64,000 nt of DNA, taken from JALNZF01 sp964447405 (lineage in GTDB: Bacteria; Nitrospirota; UBA9217). The notes beneath the pieces are model-generated. The model was not told where the DNA came from, did no database searches, and saw only the letters and a list, made by a program, of their open reading frames with translations. The stretch lies in contig CAYUSP010000002.1 in NCBI GenBank assembly GCA_964447405.1, positions 496,001 to 560,000 of the forward strand, given 5' to 3'. Positions 23,353 to 31,922 of this stretch are shown piece by piece (position 1 is the first letter of the stretch; each line of letters starts with the position of its first letter). A program made the translations under genes and the position numbers.

Positions 23353-24993
23353 TCATTCTTCAGAAAGACCAGAATCGAGGACCTCGCCGTCAAAGAGTTT
23401 AGCAATATCGTGAGCAATGGGATCCGGCTCATCAGCCTTGCTCTTTTTTTTAGAAAGAGAAGGGGCCGATTCACCCGGAGTTGCCATTGAAGGGCCGGCA
23501 AGAGGCTGAATTTTAATCCGGACTGTTCTGCCCAAACACTGTGCAGCTGCTTGTTCGATAATGACTCGGTTTTCAGGCTTGTCCGCCTGGCCGGCAGGAA
23601 AGCTGCCCTTGATCCCAATGGTCAGCTCTTTATCGGTAAGTTCCTGCATGGTGCTCTGCTGCAGTATCGTGGCCAGGCTGGGCTTCATGGACCTGATCAC
23701 GGCTAGCATCCCGCCCCAGGAATCATCCCGGGCTGCACCCGGCCGCACTGGCGGCTTAACATCGGGCTTCCCTGCCCTATATTCCACGGGACGCTCGCTC
23801 ACCCGTTGCGCTGCAGGCACCGAAGGTGATGGCACTGCACTACGGGTGGAAAGCTGCGCTTCGAGCTCTTGCATACGCGCAAGAACTTCGCCAAGCGGTT
23901 TCAGCGGCGAAATGCTGCACGCCTTGATAAGCCCGATCTCAAACGTAAACCGCTGGTGGGGTGACCAACGCATTTCGTCAAGCGTCCTGGATAGTGCATC
24001 GAAAAGCATAAGGACCTGTTCGGCTTCCGCACCTTCGGCCTGCTGTTTAATGGCTGTGACATCCGCAGCCGGCAACTCGATGATCGACCCCGGCTCCCGA
24101 GTGGCCTTCACGACAAGAAGGTTCCGCAAGTGCTCGATGATCCCGGTCAGGACCTGGCGGATATCCTGCCCCTGCTCAACAAGCGTATCCACCAATTTGA
24201 GCAGGTTTGCAGTGTTCCGCGCGAGGAGATCATCCGCAATATGCAGGAGAAGTTCCTGGGATACAGATCCCAGGATCGCCTGGAGGTCGGCGTCGACGAT
24301 TTGCAAACCGCTGTAGGACACCGCTTGATCTAGCAGGCTTTGAGAATCTCGCATGCTGCCTTCCGCGGCCCGCGCCAGCATGGCCAGGCCGGGATCGGTG
24401 ATACTGATTCCTTCGGCAGTGGCAATCGTTCTAAGCCGTTCGATCATATCATGGAGCGCCACGCGCTTGAAACCATAGCGCTGACACCGGGAATGAATCG
24501 TTGCTGGTATCTTCTGTGGTTCGGTCGTGGCAAAAATGAAGATGACGCGGGGAGGGGGTTCTTCAAGGGTCTTGAGCAAGGCATTGAACGCCTCGTTCGT
24601 CAGCATGTGCACTTCATCGATAACATACACTTTGTGCTTACCGCCAACGGGAGCATATTTCACCGCCTCACGCAGTTCGCGAATATGTTCTATGCCGCGG
24701 TTTGATGCTCCATCGATCTCGATAACATCGACCGATGTCCCGGCGGTTGTCTCGAGACAGGAACTGCATACTCCGCAGGGGGTAGGCGTGGGGCCTTGAA
24801 CACAGTTGAGCGCTTTGGCGAGGATCCGGGCCGTGGTGGTCTTGCCCACGCCCCGGGGGCCGGAGAAGAGGAACGCATGGGCCAGTCGACCGGATGTGAT
24901 GGCATTCTGGAGTGTCCGCGTGATGTGCCCCTGGCCAGCCACGTCTTCAAAAACCTGCGGCCGCCATTTTCTGGCGAGGACTTGATAGCTCAT
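23353..24993 (-). CDS. dnaX: DNA polymerase III subunits gamma and tau
   Basis: 546 residues from the ATG at 24993 (MSYQVLARKWRPQVFEDV, the classic start). AAA+ clamp-loader domain with Walker A GPRGVGKTT, a four-Cys zinc module (CVQGPTPTPCGVCSSC), Walker B VIDEVHML and sensor SRCQRYGF. A Pro/Arg-rich linker and a C-terminal domain follow. The clamp loader opens and loads the DnaN ring. An A8G run near the C-terminus could permit frameshifting. Confidence 0.93.
   Translation of the reverse strand: MSYQVLARKWRPQVFEDVAGQGHITRTLQNAITSGRLAHAFLFSGPRGVGKTTTARILAKALNCVQGPTPTPCGVCSSCLETTAGTSVDVIEIDGASNRGIEHIRELREAVKYAPVGGKHKVYVIDEVHMLTNEAFNALLKTLEEPPPRVIFIFATTEPQKIPATIHSRCQRYGFKRVALHDMIERLRTIATAEGISITDPGLAMLARAAEGSMRDSQSLLDQAVSYSGLQIVDADLQAILGSVSQELLLHIADDLLARNTANLLKLVDTLVEQGQDIRQVLTGIIEHLRNLLVVKATREPGSIIELPAADVTAIKQQAEGAEAEQVLMLFDALSRTLDEMRWSPHQRFTFEIGLIKACSISPLKPLGEVLARMQELEAQLSTRSAVPSPSVPAAQRVSERPVEYRAGKPDVKPPVRPGAARDDSWGGMLAVIRSMKPSLATILQQSTMQELTDKELTIGIKGSFPAGQADKPENRVIIEQAAAQCLGRTVRIKIQPLAGPSMATPGESAPSLSKKKSKADEPDPIAHDIAKLFDGEVLDSGLSEE
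23444..23451 (-). other. A8 slippery run in dnaX
   Basis: On the coding strand eight A residues are followed by G (codons AAA AAA AAG). A -1 slip gives Lys-Glu-Gln-Gly and then UGA. dnaX frameshifting or transcript slippage at such A-runs is known in E. coli and Thermus. Here the slip would remove only the last ~25 residues. Confidence 0.35.
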
Positions 24994-25132
24994 GGGGTAT
25001 ACCTTTTCGTATCTACTGTCCCCAGAAAGAACCGGCATGTTTCTGACAACCTGCGGGTCCTCGCTGCGGCTTTTGCCACCCGGTGTATGAAAACCCGACA
25101 GCTGGCGGCTTTTTAAATATAAAAAGCTCATG

Positions 25133-25232
25133 AACCCGGGTTTCCCTGCGGCACACCCGGTTCCCGCTTACCGCTGCTTCCTTCCGGACCTGACGGGATT
25201 CACAGGACGTGGTTGCGCAGGACCCGGGCCCA
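25133..25232 (-). ncRNA. ffs: Signal recognition particle RNA, small bacterial (4.5S) type
   Basis: The minus strand contains the invariant apical block GTCAGGTCCGGAAGGAAGCA followed by GCGGTAAG, flanked by complementary arms that end in GGGCCCGGGTCC and ACCCGGGTTC. It is the ~100-base Alu-less form that binds Ffh. It lies directly upstream of dnaX, a common neighbour. The ends are estimated from the terminal pairing. Confidence 0.93.
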
Positions 25233-25326
25233 TGAGCGCTGTAGCTTCAGTCAGGAGGTCGGAGTTCATCGGCTTTTGCCTTTCTCGCCAAACTCTGAAC
25301 TCACAACTCCAACCTTTTGGAAAAAA

Positions 25327-25414
25327 TGGCGGAGAGAGTGGGGTTCGAACCCACGTTAGGTTTCCCTAAACACGCTTTCCAAGCGTGCGCCTTCAGCCGC
25401 TCGGCCATCTCTCC
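25327..25414 (-). tRNA. tRNA-Ser (GGA)
   Basis: An 88-base class II tRNA with long variable arm and encoded CCA. The anticodon stem CACGC/GCGTG encloses TTGGAAA, giving anticodon GGA. First of four serine isoacceptors in this cluster. Confidence 0.95.
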
Positions 25415-25511
25415 GTTTTACATCAAGTTCTGCGTTCACTGTTCAGAGTACATGCTTGATCTTTCATTTAACGTTGAACTCTGAACTCCGGATTATGCAC
25501 TGTTTTTTTTA

Positions 25512-25601
25512 TGGCGGAGAGGGGGGGATTTGAACCCCCGGTGGAGTTACCCCCACAACAGTTTTCGAGACTGCCGCCTTCAGCCGCTCGGCCACCTCTC
25601 C
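25512..25601 (-). tRNA. tRNA-Ser (CGA)
   Basis: A 90-base class II tRNA with long variable arm and CCA. The anticodon loop CTCGAAA gives anticodon CGA, reading UCG. Confidence 0.94.
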
Positions 25602-25666
25602 GAATAACGCCATGCCGGTACCTAAACGAGGGGCGGTCGAAATTCTTTGGCTCCTCCATATGCAAA

Positions 25667-26134
25667 TCATGAACCTCGGACCAAGCCCGCCCTTAACTGC
25701 GCAAAAAAACCAGTGAGTATCTCGCGGCATTCTGCCTCAAGTACGCCCGGAGTGATCCGGTATACGTGATTTAGCCGACCGTCACGCACAACATCATACA
25801 CAGACCCGAGGGCACCCGCCTTTGGATCGCGGCAGCCATAGACCACTCGGCCGACACGCGCGAGCACAAGCGCACCAGAGCACATGAGGCAGGGCTCCAG
25901 GGTGACGTAGAGCGTCGCATCCTGTAGCCGCCATCTCCCCAATCTCGCCGACGCTTCCCGAAGCACGATCGCCTCCGCATGTGCCGTGGGATCCTGCCAC
26001 GTCTCGCGCATGTTATGAGCAGAGGCAATAACCGCGCCCCCAACGACAAGTACCGCACCGATCGGCGTCTCTCCGGAATGCGCGGCCTTTACCGCTTCGG
26101 ACAAGGCCAAACGCATGTAATCAGCATCGGTCAT
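25667..26134 (-). CDS. tadA: tRNA-specific adenosine deaminase
   Basis: About 155 residues from the ATG at 26134 (MTDADYMRLAL). The zinc-binding deaminase motifs are HAEAIVLREA (His and catalytic Glu) and PCLMCSGALVLARV. TadA converts A34 to inosine in tRNA-Arg(ACG), and that tRNA gene lies 88 bases away at 26222-26298. Longer upstream starts (26167, 26233) are possible but carry no family sequence. Confidence 0.9.
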   Translation of the reverse strand: MTDADYMRLALSEAVKAAHSGETPIGAVLVVGGAVIASAHNMRETWQDPTAHAEAIVLREASARLGRWRLQDATLYVTLEPCLMCSGALVLARVGRVVYGCRDPKAGALGSVYDVVRDGRLNHVYRITPGVLEAECREILTGFFAQLRAGLVRGS

Positions 26135-26221
26135 AAAAAAGCGGTCCACTGGCGGTCTAAACACCATCGTGCTCAACGAGGAACACTCCGAGACCGTGTT
26201 ATCAACACTAACAATATATAT

Positions 26222-26298
26222 TGGTGCGCCCAAGAGGATTCGAACCTCTGGCCTACGGATTCGTAGTCCGTTGCTCTATCCAGCTGAGCTATGGGCGC
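26222..26298 (-). tRNA. tRNA-Arg (ACG)
   Basis: A 77-base cloverleaf with CCA. The anticodon loop CTACGAA gives ACG, the substrate of TadA. The T-arm holds GGTTCGAATCC. Confidence 0.95.
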
Positions 26299-26363
26299 AA
26301 AAGAAAGCGCACAGATACACGATCGCATCTGTGCACTTGTACAGGGAGTTTCGCTTTTATCCT

Positions 26364-26870
26364 CTACTTGGAAACGCCGCCCATGAGCGTGATCCCTATT
26401 CTCTCATGCTGGAACGGATGAATGCCTGGATGCATCGAATAGAGCCAGCCTTTCCACTCCGGCTTGCCGGGCTCCTGCACCAATACCTGCACCGCAGGAT
26501 TGTTCGGCTTGTCTGATGCCGAGGTAATGTCCTTTTCACCCATTCTGAAATCAGGCATGAAAGCAAGCACTTTAATCTTCATGCTCGTGTTCGGCACCGA
26601 CACGTCGGAACCAATGGCAACAGTGTACTCTTTCGTGCTCTTGGCCGTCTTGTCCTCGATGCTAAGCTTCACCGCGGACCATTTCGCCTTTACTTCTTTG
26701 GGAACATTGACCTGACGGTCCACCTTGGGCATATCAGGCATGGCCGGGGGCATGCCGCCTTCCGTGCTCGGGTGTCCGGCCGGTAGTTGCGGCTTCTCCT
26801 CTTTTTTCTTGCAGCCTGCGAATGAAATCACGAGACCACCCACCAAAATCACTGCTAGTAACTTCTTCAT
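26364..26870 (-). CDS. DUF2155-type lipoprotein
   Basis: 168 residues. Signal peptide with lipobox SFAGC (Cys20), a Lys/Pro-rich linker and a small beta-rich domain with WKGWLYSMHPGIHPFQHERIG, typical of DUF2155 proteins. Envelope location follows from the lipobox; the function is not known. AAGGAGG precedes the ATG. Flanked by tRNA genes, so it is probably a single transcript. Confidence 0.8.
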   Translation of the reverse strand: MKKLLAVILVGGLVISFAGCKKKEEKPQLPAGHPSTEGGMPPAMPDMPKVDRQVNVPKEVKAKWSAVKLSIEDKTAKSTKEYTVAIGSDVSVPNTSMKIKVLAFMPDFRMGEKDITSASDKPNNPAVQVLVQEPGKPEWKGWLYSMHPGIHPFQHERIGITLMGGVSK

Positions 26871-26951
26871 TGTTGCGTCCTCCTTCGTTATCTCTATTTA
26901 TAATTCATTAACAGGCTTTGTGCCTATGTTAACAGCGTATATGTCTTAAAA

Positions 26952-27041
26952 TGGCGGAGAGGCCGGGATTCGAACCCGGGGTGGAGTTACCCCCACAACT
27001 GCTTAGCAGGCAGCTGCCTTCAGCCGCTCGGCCACCTCTCC
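26952..27041 (-). tRNA. tRNA-Ser (GCT)
   Basis: A 90-base class II tRNA with CCA. The anticodon loop CTGCTAA gives GCT, reading AGC/AGU. The body is close to the tRNA-Ser(CGA) gene. Confidence 0.95.
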
Positions 27042-27123
27042 GTTGTACATACTGTTCTTTGTTCACAGTTCAGAGCAAAGGCTTAGTCATGATTTAACTT
27101 TAAACTCTGTACTGTTTTTTATA

Positions 27124-27209
<86 letters not shown>

Positions 27210-27241
27210 GATCGTGTGGCAGTTCAGGCCGTTCGAACCGA

Positions 27242-28537
27242 TCACGCGTTTCTTGGTGTTATTCTATCTGCTCCACCCATATATTTTCTGAGCACTTCCG
27301 GAATAACAATACTTCCATCTTGCTGCTGATAGTTCTCGAGGATCGCAACGACCGTGCGGCCCACGGCCAGACCGGAACCATTTAAGGTATGCACGAGCTC
27401 GGTCTTTTTGCCGCCTTTGGGCTTGTAGCGGATATTTCCGCGCCGCGCTTGGAAATCCTCAAAACACGAACAAGAGGAGACTTCCCGATATTTGTTCTGC
27501 GCAGGAAGCCATACCTCGATATCGTATGTTTTGGCCGTCGAAAAGCCCATGTCTCCGGTGCAGAGCACAATCACCCGATATGCGAGGCCGAGCTGCCTGA
27601 GCACCTCTTCAGCATTAGCAGTCAGTTTTTCCAGCTCGTCATAAGAATCTTGCGGTCGGGTGAATTTTACGAGCTCCACCTTGTTAAACTGGTGCTGCCT
27701 GATGAGTCCCCTCGTGTCCTTGCCATAGGATCCCGCCTCGCGTCGGAAACATGGCGTATAGGCAACATACAATTTGGGCAACGATTCGTCAGGTAAAATT
27801 TCATCCCGATGGATGTTCGTAACCGGGACCTCTGCCGTAGGGATCAGGTAATAGGCGCCATTCTCCACGCGAAAAAGCTCATCCTCGAACTTTGGCAGCT
27901 GCCCCGTCGCCGTCATACTCGCCTTGTTCACCATGAAGGGAGGCAGTATCTCAAGGTAGCTGTGCTGCGTAGTATGGAGGTCGAGCATGAAATTAATGAG
28001 CGCACGCTCAAGCTGCGCCCCCATGCCCTTATAGAGAGCGAACCGGGCTCCCGTGATCTTGGCAGCCCGGTCAAAATCGATAATATCTAGATACTCCGCG
28101 AGGTCCCAATGCGGCTTGGGTTCAAACGGCAATTGCTTCGGATCACTGCCTTCCGGCGACCATCTTCTGATCTCCCTGTTGTCGTTCTCATCCCTGCCGT
28201 TCGGCACCGTAGGATGGGGCATATTGGGGATGAGCAACAGAATGTTCCGTTGTGCTTCTTCAACCTCGCGAGCGGTGTTTTCGAGCGCGGCAATCTGATC
28301 GCCCTCCGCCCTCATCTCGGCGACTTTGTCCTCCGCAGGCTGACCGGCTTTCTTCAGCCTTCCGATCTCCTCGGACACCTCATTACGCCTGCGGCGAAGG
28401 ACCTCGATCTCCTGCTGAGCCGCGCGACGCCGATCATCGAGAACAAGAAATTCCGTGAGATCGATGGTGATGCCTCTACGCGACATCGCGGCGCTGACGA
28501 TGCCGGTATTCTCCCTTACGAACCGTAAATCGAGCAT
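27242..28537 (-). CDS. serS: Seryl-tRNA synthetase
   Basis: 431 residues from ATG 28537 (MLDLRFVREN). Class II synthetase: an N-terminal coiled coil that grips the long variable arm of tRNA-Ser, then motif 2 (YTPCFRREAGSYGKDTRG) and motif 3 (LNGSGLAVGRTVVAILE). It lies immediately upstream of a cluster containing its four substrate tRNAs. Confidence 0.96.
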   Translation of the reverse strand: MLDLRFVRENTGIVSAAMSRRGITIDLTEFLVLDDRRRAAQQEIEVLRRRRNEVSEEIGRLKKAGQPAEDKVAEMRAEGDQIAALENTAREVEEAQRNILLLIPNMPHPTVPNGRDENDNREIRRWSPEGSDPKQLPFEPKPHWDLAEYLDIIDFDRAAKITGARFALYKGMGAQLERALINFMLDLHTTQHSYLEILPPFMVNKASMTATGQLPKFEDELFRVENGAYYLIPTAEVPVTNIHRDEILPDESLPKLYVAYTPCFRREAGSYGKDTRGLIRQHQFNKVELVKFTRPQDSYDELEKLTANAEEVLRQLGLAYRVIVLCTGDMGFSTAKTYDIEVWLPAQNKYREVSSCSCFEDFQARRGNIRYKPKGGKKTELVHTLNGSGLAVGRTVVAILENYQQQDGSIVIPEVLRKYMGGADRITPRNA

Positions 28538-28564
28538 TAAAGGTAACACTCTCCTTGTGCGATG

Positions 28565-29353
28565 TCAATAGCTTTTCTTGATAATCCGGGTCTCCAGTGC
28601 GTGAATCTTGATCTGGATGGCCTCGGGATTCGCGTAGCGATGTTCAATCTCGCGGTAAAGAGCGAGGGCATCAGCCAAGCTGTCTTCCGCCTCATAGCAC
28701 CCTGCAAGCGCGAATTTTGCCTTGATCGTCAGCTCTTCATCCGCACTGTTCTCGAGGGTCTTACGATAATACAATCCCGCGGTCTTTATGTCGCCTTTCG
28801 AGAATGCCGCTGTACCAAGACGAAAATATGCCAACCTCGACTGCACACCGTTCGGGAATTCCGTCACCTGTCGCACCCAGGTATCCCTCGCCTCGTCCCG
28901 TCTGCCGAGCCGGAACAGGTTATCGCCCAGACTGTAGAGGCTTTTTTCCCGCACTTCGCGATTCGAGTACTCGGTTGCCTTACGATACTCTTCTATGGCT
29001 CGCGGGTAGTCGCTGTACCCGAGCTCGTAGATTTGAGCGATATACCACTGTGCAGCAGGTGCCATGTCCCGCCGCGGGTAGCGTTTCAGAAGCAGTCTCA
29101 GCGACTGGAGTGCTTTTTCGGTCTCGCCCAGGTAGAGAAACTGGGTCACACCAGCCCAGTACAGTGCGTCATCGGCCCGCGAGCTTGAGGGGTGGCTCTT
29201 GACCAGTGAAAAGTACATCTTGACCGCGTTCTGGTAATCGCCGGCATTCCATTGTTTGGTTGCTGCCTCATATTCCTCAACTGCAGCCCTTTCGATGACA
29301 TCGCATCCCGCCACACCGGCACAGAGCAGGAGAACGAACGCCCATCGTATCAT
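28565..29353 (-). CDS. TPR lipoprotein, BamD/YfiO-like
   Basis: 262 residues. Signal peptide with lipobox GVAGC (Cys17) and several tetratricopeptide-like helical pairs (YQNAVKMYFSLVKSHPSSSRADDALYWAG, shown by its ends). The layout resembles BamD or the CpoB group, which assist outer-membrane protein assembly or envelope upkeep. It overlaps the gyrA stop by 4 bases and precedes serS. I cannot separate true BamD from other TPR lipoproteins on sequence alone. Confidence 0.75.
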   Translation of the reverse strand: MIRWAFVLLLCAGVAGCDVIERAAVEEYEAATKQWNAGDYQNAVKMYFSLVKSHPSSSRADDALYWAGVTQFLYLGETEKALQSLRLLLKRYPRRDMAPAAQWYIAQIYELGYSDYPRAIEEYRKATEYSNREVREKSLYSLGDNLFRLGRRDEARDTWVRQVTEFPNGVQSRLAYFRLGTAAFSKGDIKTAGLYYRKTLENSADEELTIKAKFALAGCYEAEDSLADALALYREIEHRYANPEAIQIKIHALETRIIKKSY

Positions 29354-31842
29354 GGTTCGCTGGCTAGCTGCTCCCCCGACGGTTCCGAGGTGTTTTTTTC
29401 CGGAGCAGTGTCCTTGTCTTCTTCGCGCTCTGCTACCTTTGCGAAACTGATGACCTTGTCGCCTTCCTCAATATCAAAAAGTCGTACACCCTGCGTGTTC
29501 CGGCCCTGCACTGAAATATCCCGGGCGCGAATCCTCAGGACCTTGCCGTTCGAGGTGATCAGGATGATCTCGTCATCCTCTGACACCTGGGCCATGCCGG
29601 TAACCCGCCCATTTTTCTCGGTGATCTTGAGCGTGAATATACCCTTTCCACCCCGGCCCTGACTTCGGTAGTCTTCAAGCGTGCTTCGCTTGCCGTAACC
29701 CTTTTCAGTTACCGTTAGGATCGTCGAATCGTCGCGCACGATCTCCATGGCGACAACCTCATTGCCTTCATCGAGTCGGATGCCGATCACGCCCTTGCCC
29801 GTCCGCCCGATCTCTCGCACTTCAGTCTCGGAAAAACGTATGGAAAGGCCATCCCTGGTGCCGAGGAAAACATCGCACCTGCCATCGGTGACCTCTGACG
29901 AGATGAGTTCGTCGCCCTCATCAAGAGTGATAGCAATGATGCCTGAAGGACGCGGATGGCTGTATGATTCGAGTTCGGTTTTTTTGATGATGCCGCTCTT
30001 GGTGGCCATGAGAATAAAATGACCCGGTGTAAATTCGCGCACCGGCAGCGCAGCCGTAACGCGCTCGTCCTGGCTGAGCTGAATAAGGTTCACGATCGCC
30101 TTGCCCTTGGCCTGACGGCTTGCCTCGGGAATCAAATGGACCTTGAGCCAGTACACCCGGCCCTTGTTCGTAAAGAAGAGGATGTAGCTGTGGGCTGATG
30201 CCGTAAAGAGGCGCTCCACGAAATCCGCCTCCTTGGTCTCCATTCCCATCTTGCCTTTGCCGCCGCGTCGTTGCGCGCGGTAGGACGTCAGCGCGTTGCG
30301 TTTGATATAACCGGCGTGCGAGATGGTGATCACCATCTCTTCATCCTTGATCAGATCCTCAATATCGATCTCCGAGGCCTGTGCGACGATCTGGGTCCGG
30401 CGCTCATCACCGTACTCGGACTTCACTGCAAGCAGCTCGTCCCGGATGATCTTCATCACAAGTGCGTCTGAACCAAGGATTTCGGTCAATCGTGCGATCT
30501 CTTTGAGCACTTCGTCGTATTCCGCGATGATTTTATCACGCTCGAGTCCTGTAAGCCGTTGAAGCCGCATCTCGAGGATGGCCTGGGCCTGGATCTCGCT
30601 GAGGTTGAACTCCCGCACGAGGCCGTTCTTGGCCTCATCGGGATTGGCCGATGCCTTGATCAGCGCAATGACAGCATCGAGATTGTCCAACGCGATCTTG
30701 AGGCCGAGCAGGATATGCGCTCTCTCCTCCGCCTTGCGTAAATCGTATTTCGTCCGCCGGACCACCACTTCCCGGCGATGTTGAATGAAGTTCGACAATA
30801 GTTTTCGCAGATTCAGAACACGCGGTTGATTGTTCACGAGGGCGAGCATGATCACGCCAAAGGTTGACTGCATTGCCGTATGTTTATAAAGCTGATTTAG
30901 AATTACGGTGGAAAGCTCGCCTTTTTTCAGGTCAATGGCAATGCGCATGCCCTCACGGTCTGATTCATCGCGGATCTCGGAGATGCCGGTGATCTTTTTG
31001 TCCTGAACGAGTTCGGCGATCCGCTCGAGCAGGCGCGCCTTGTTCACCTGGTAGGGAAGCTCGGTCACGATAATGTTCTCGCGATCCCCCCTGCCCTCTT
31101 CGATCGTGGCACGGGCGCGCATCTGAATGATGCCCCGGCCGGTGAGATAAGCCTGCTTGATCCCTTCATACCCGTTGATAAAACCAGCCGTCGGGAAATC
31201 TGGCCCTTTGATTACCGTCATGAGATCAGGGATCGTGACCTCGGGATTATCGATCATCATCACCAGTCCATCGATAACCTCAGACAGATTATGGGGTGGG
31301 ATGTTGGTGGCCATGCCGACCGCGATGCCCGCAGAACCGTTGATCAGGAGGTTGGGCACGCGGGTCGGGAGAACCGATGGCTCAACTGTCGTGTCGTCGA
31401 AGTTCGGGACAAAATCAACAGTTTGCTTGTCGATGTCGGCGAGCAACTCTTCCGCTAGTTTTGTGAGTCTGGCTTCCGTATACCGGTAGGCCGCCGCCGG
31501 ATCGCCGTCAACGGAACCGAAATTGCCCTGGCCGTCTACGAGCCGGTAGCGCATATTAAAGTCCTGCGCCATCCTGACCATAGTGTCGTAAACCGCACTA
31601 TCGCCGTGAGGATGATATTTTTTCAAAACCTCACCCACCACGCCGGCGCTCTTGGAGTATTTCTTATTATGCAGGAGCCCTTCCCGGAACATGGCATACA
31701 GAATGCGCCGATGCACAGGTTTGAGTCCGTCGCGCACATCGGGGAGCGCCCGCCCCACGATCACGCTCATGGAGTAATCGAGATAGGAGGTTTTCATCTC
31801 CTGTTCGATGTTGATCTGTGATTTTATTTCCTGAGGTTCCAT
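29350..31842 (-). CDS. gyrA: DNA gyrase subunit A
   Basis: About 830 residues from ATG 31842 (MEPQEIKSQ, AGGA 8 bases upstream). Catalytic Tyr121 in YRYTEARL, the quinolone region HPHGDSAVYDT with Ser82 and Asp86 (wild-type residues), and the GyrA box QRRGGKG needed for DNA wrapping and negative supercoiling, which marks it as gyrase rather than topoisomerase IV. The C-terminal beta-pinwheel ends in an acidic tail. It follows gyrB by 80 bases. Confidence 0.97.
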   Translation of the reverse strand: MEPQEIKSQINIEQEMKTSYLDYSMSVIVGRALPDVRDGLKPVHRRILYAMFREGLLHNKKYSKSAGVVGEVLKKYHPHGDSAVYDTMVRMAQDFNMRYRLVDGQGNFGSVDGDPAAAYRYTEARLTKLAEELLADIDKQTVDFVPNFDDTTVEPSVLPTRVPNLLINGSAGIAVGMATNIPPHNLSEVIDGLVMMIDNPEVTIPDLMTVIKGPDFPTAGFINGYEGIKQAYLTGRGIIQMRARATIEEGRGDRENIIVTELPYQVNKARLLERIAELVQDKKITGISEIRDESDREGMRIAIDLKKGELSTVILNQLYKHTAMQSTFGVIMLALVNNQPRVLNLRKLLSNFIQHRREVVVRRTKYDLRKAEERAHILLGLKIALDNLDAVIALIKASANPDEAKNGLVREFNLSEIQAQAILEMRLQRLTGLERDKIIAEYDEVLKEIARLTEILGSDALVMKIIRDELLAVKSEYGDERRTQIVAQASEIDIEDLIKDEEMVITISHAGYIKRNALTSYRAQRRGGKGKMGMETKEADFVERLFTASAHSYILFFTNKGRVYWLKVHLIPEASRQAKGKAIVNLIQLSQDERVTAALPVREFTPGHFILMATKSGIIKKTELESYSHPRPSGIIAITLDEGDELISSEVTDGRCDVFLGTRDGLSIRFSETEVREIGRTGKGVIGIRLDEGNEVVAMEIVRDDSTILTVTEKGYGKRSTLEDYRSQGRGGKGIFTLKITEKNGRVTGMAQVSEDDEIILITSNGKVLRIRARDISVQGRNTQGVRLFDIEEGDKVISFAKVAEREEDKDTAPEKNTSEPSGEQLASEP

Positions 31843-31922
31843 TAAGAAAGTCCTGTGCAATACGTTATTGCTTCTGTGGGTATGGTATCTCTTCGAGGTA
31901 TCGTTTTTTACCTGAACCGCGG

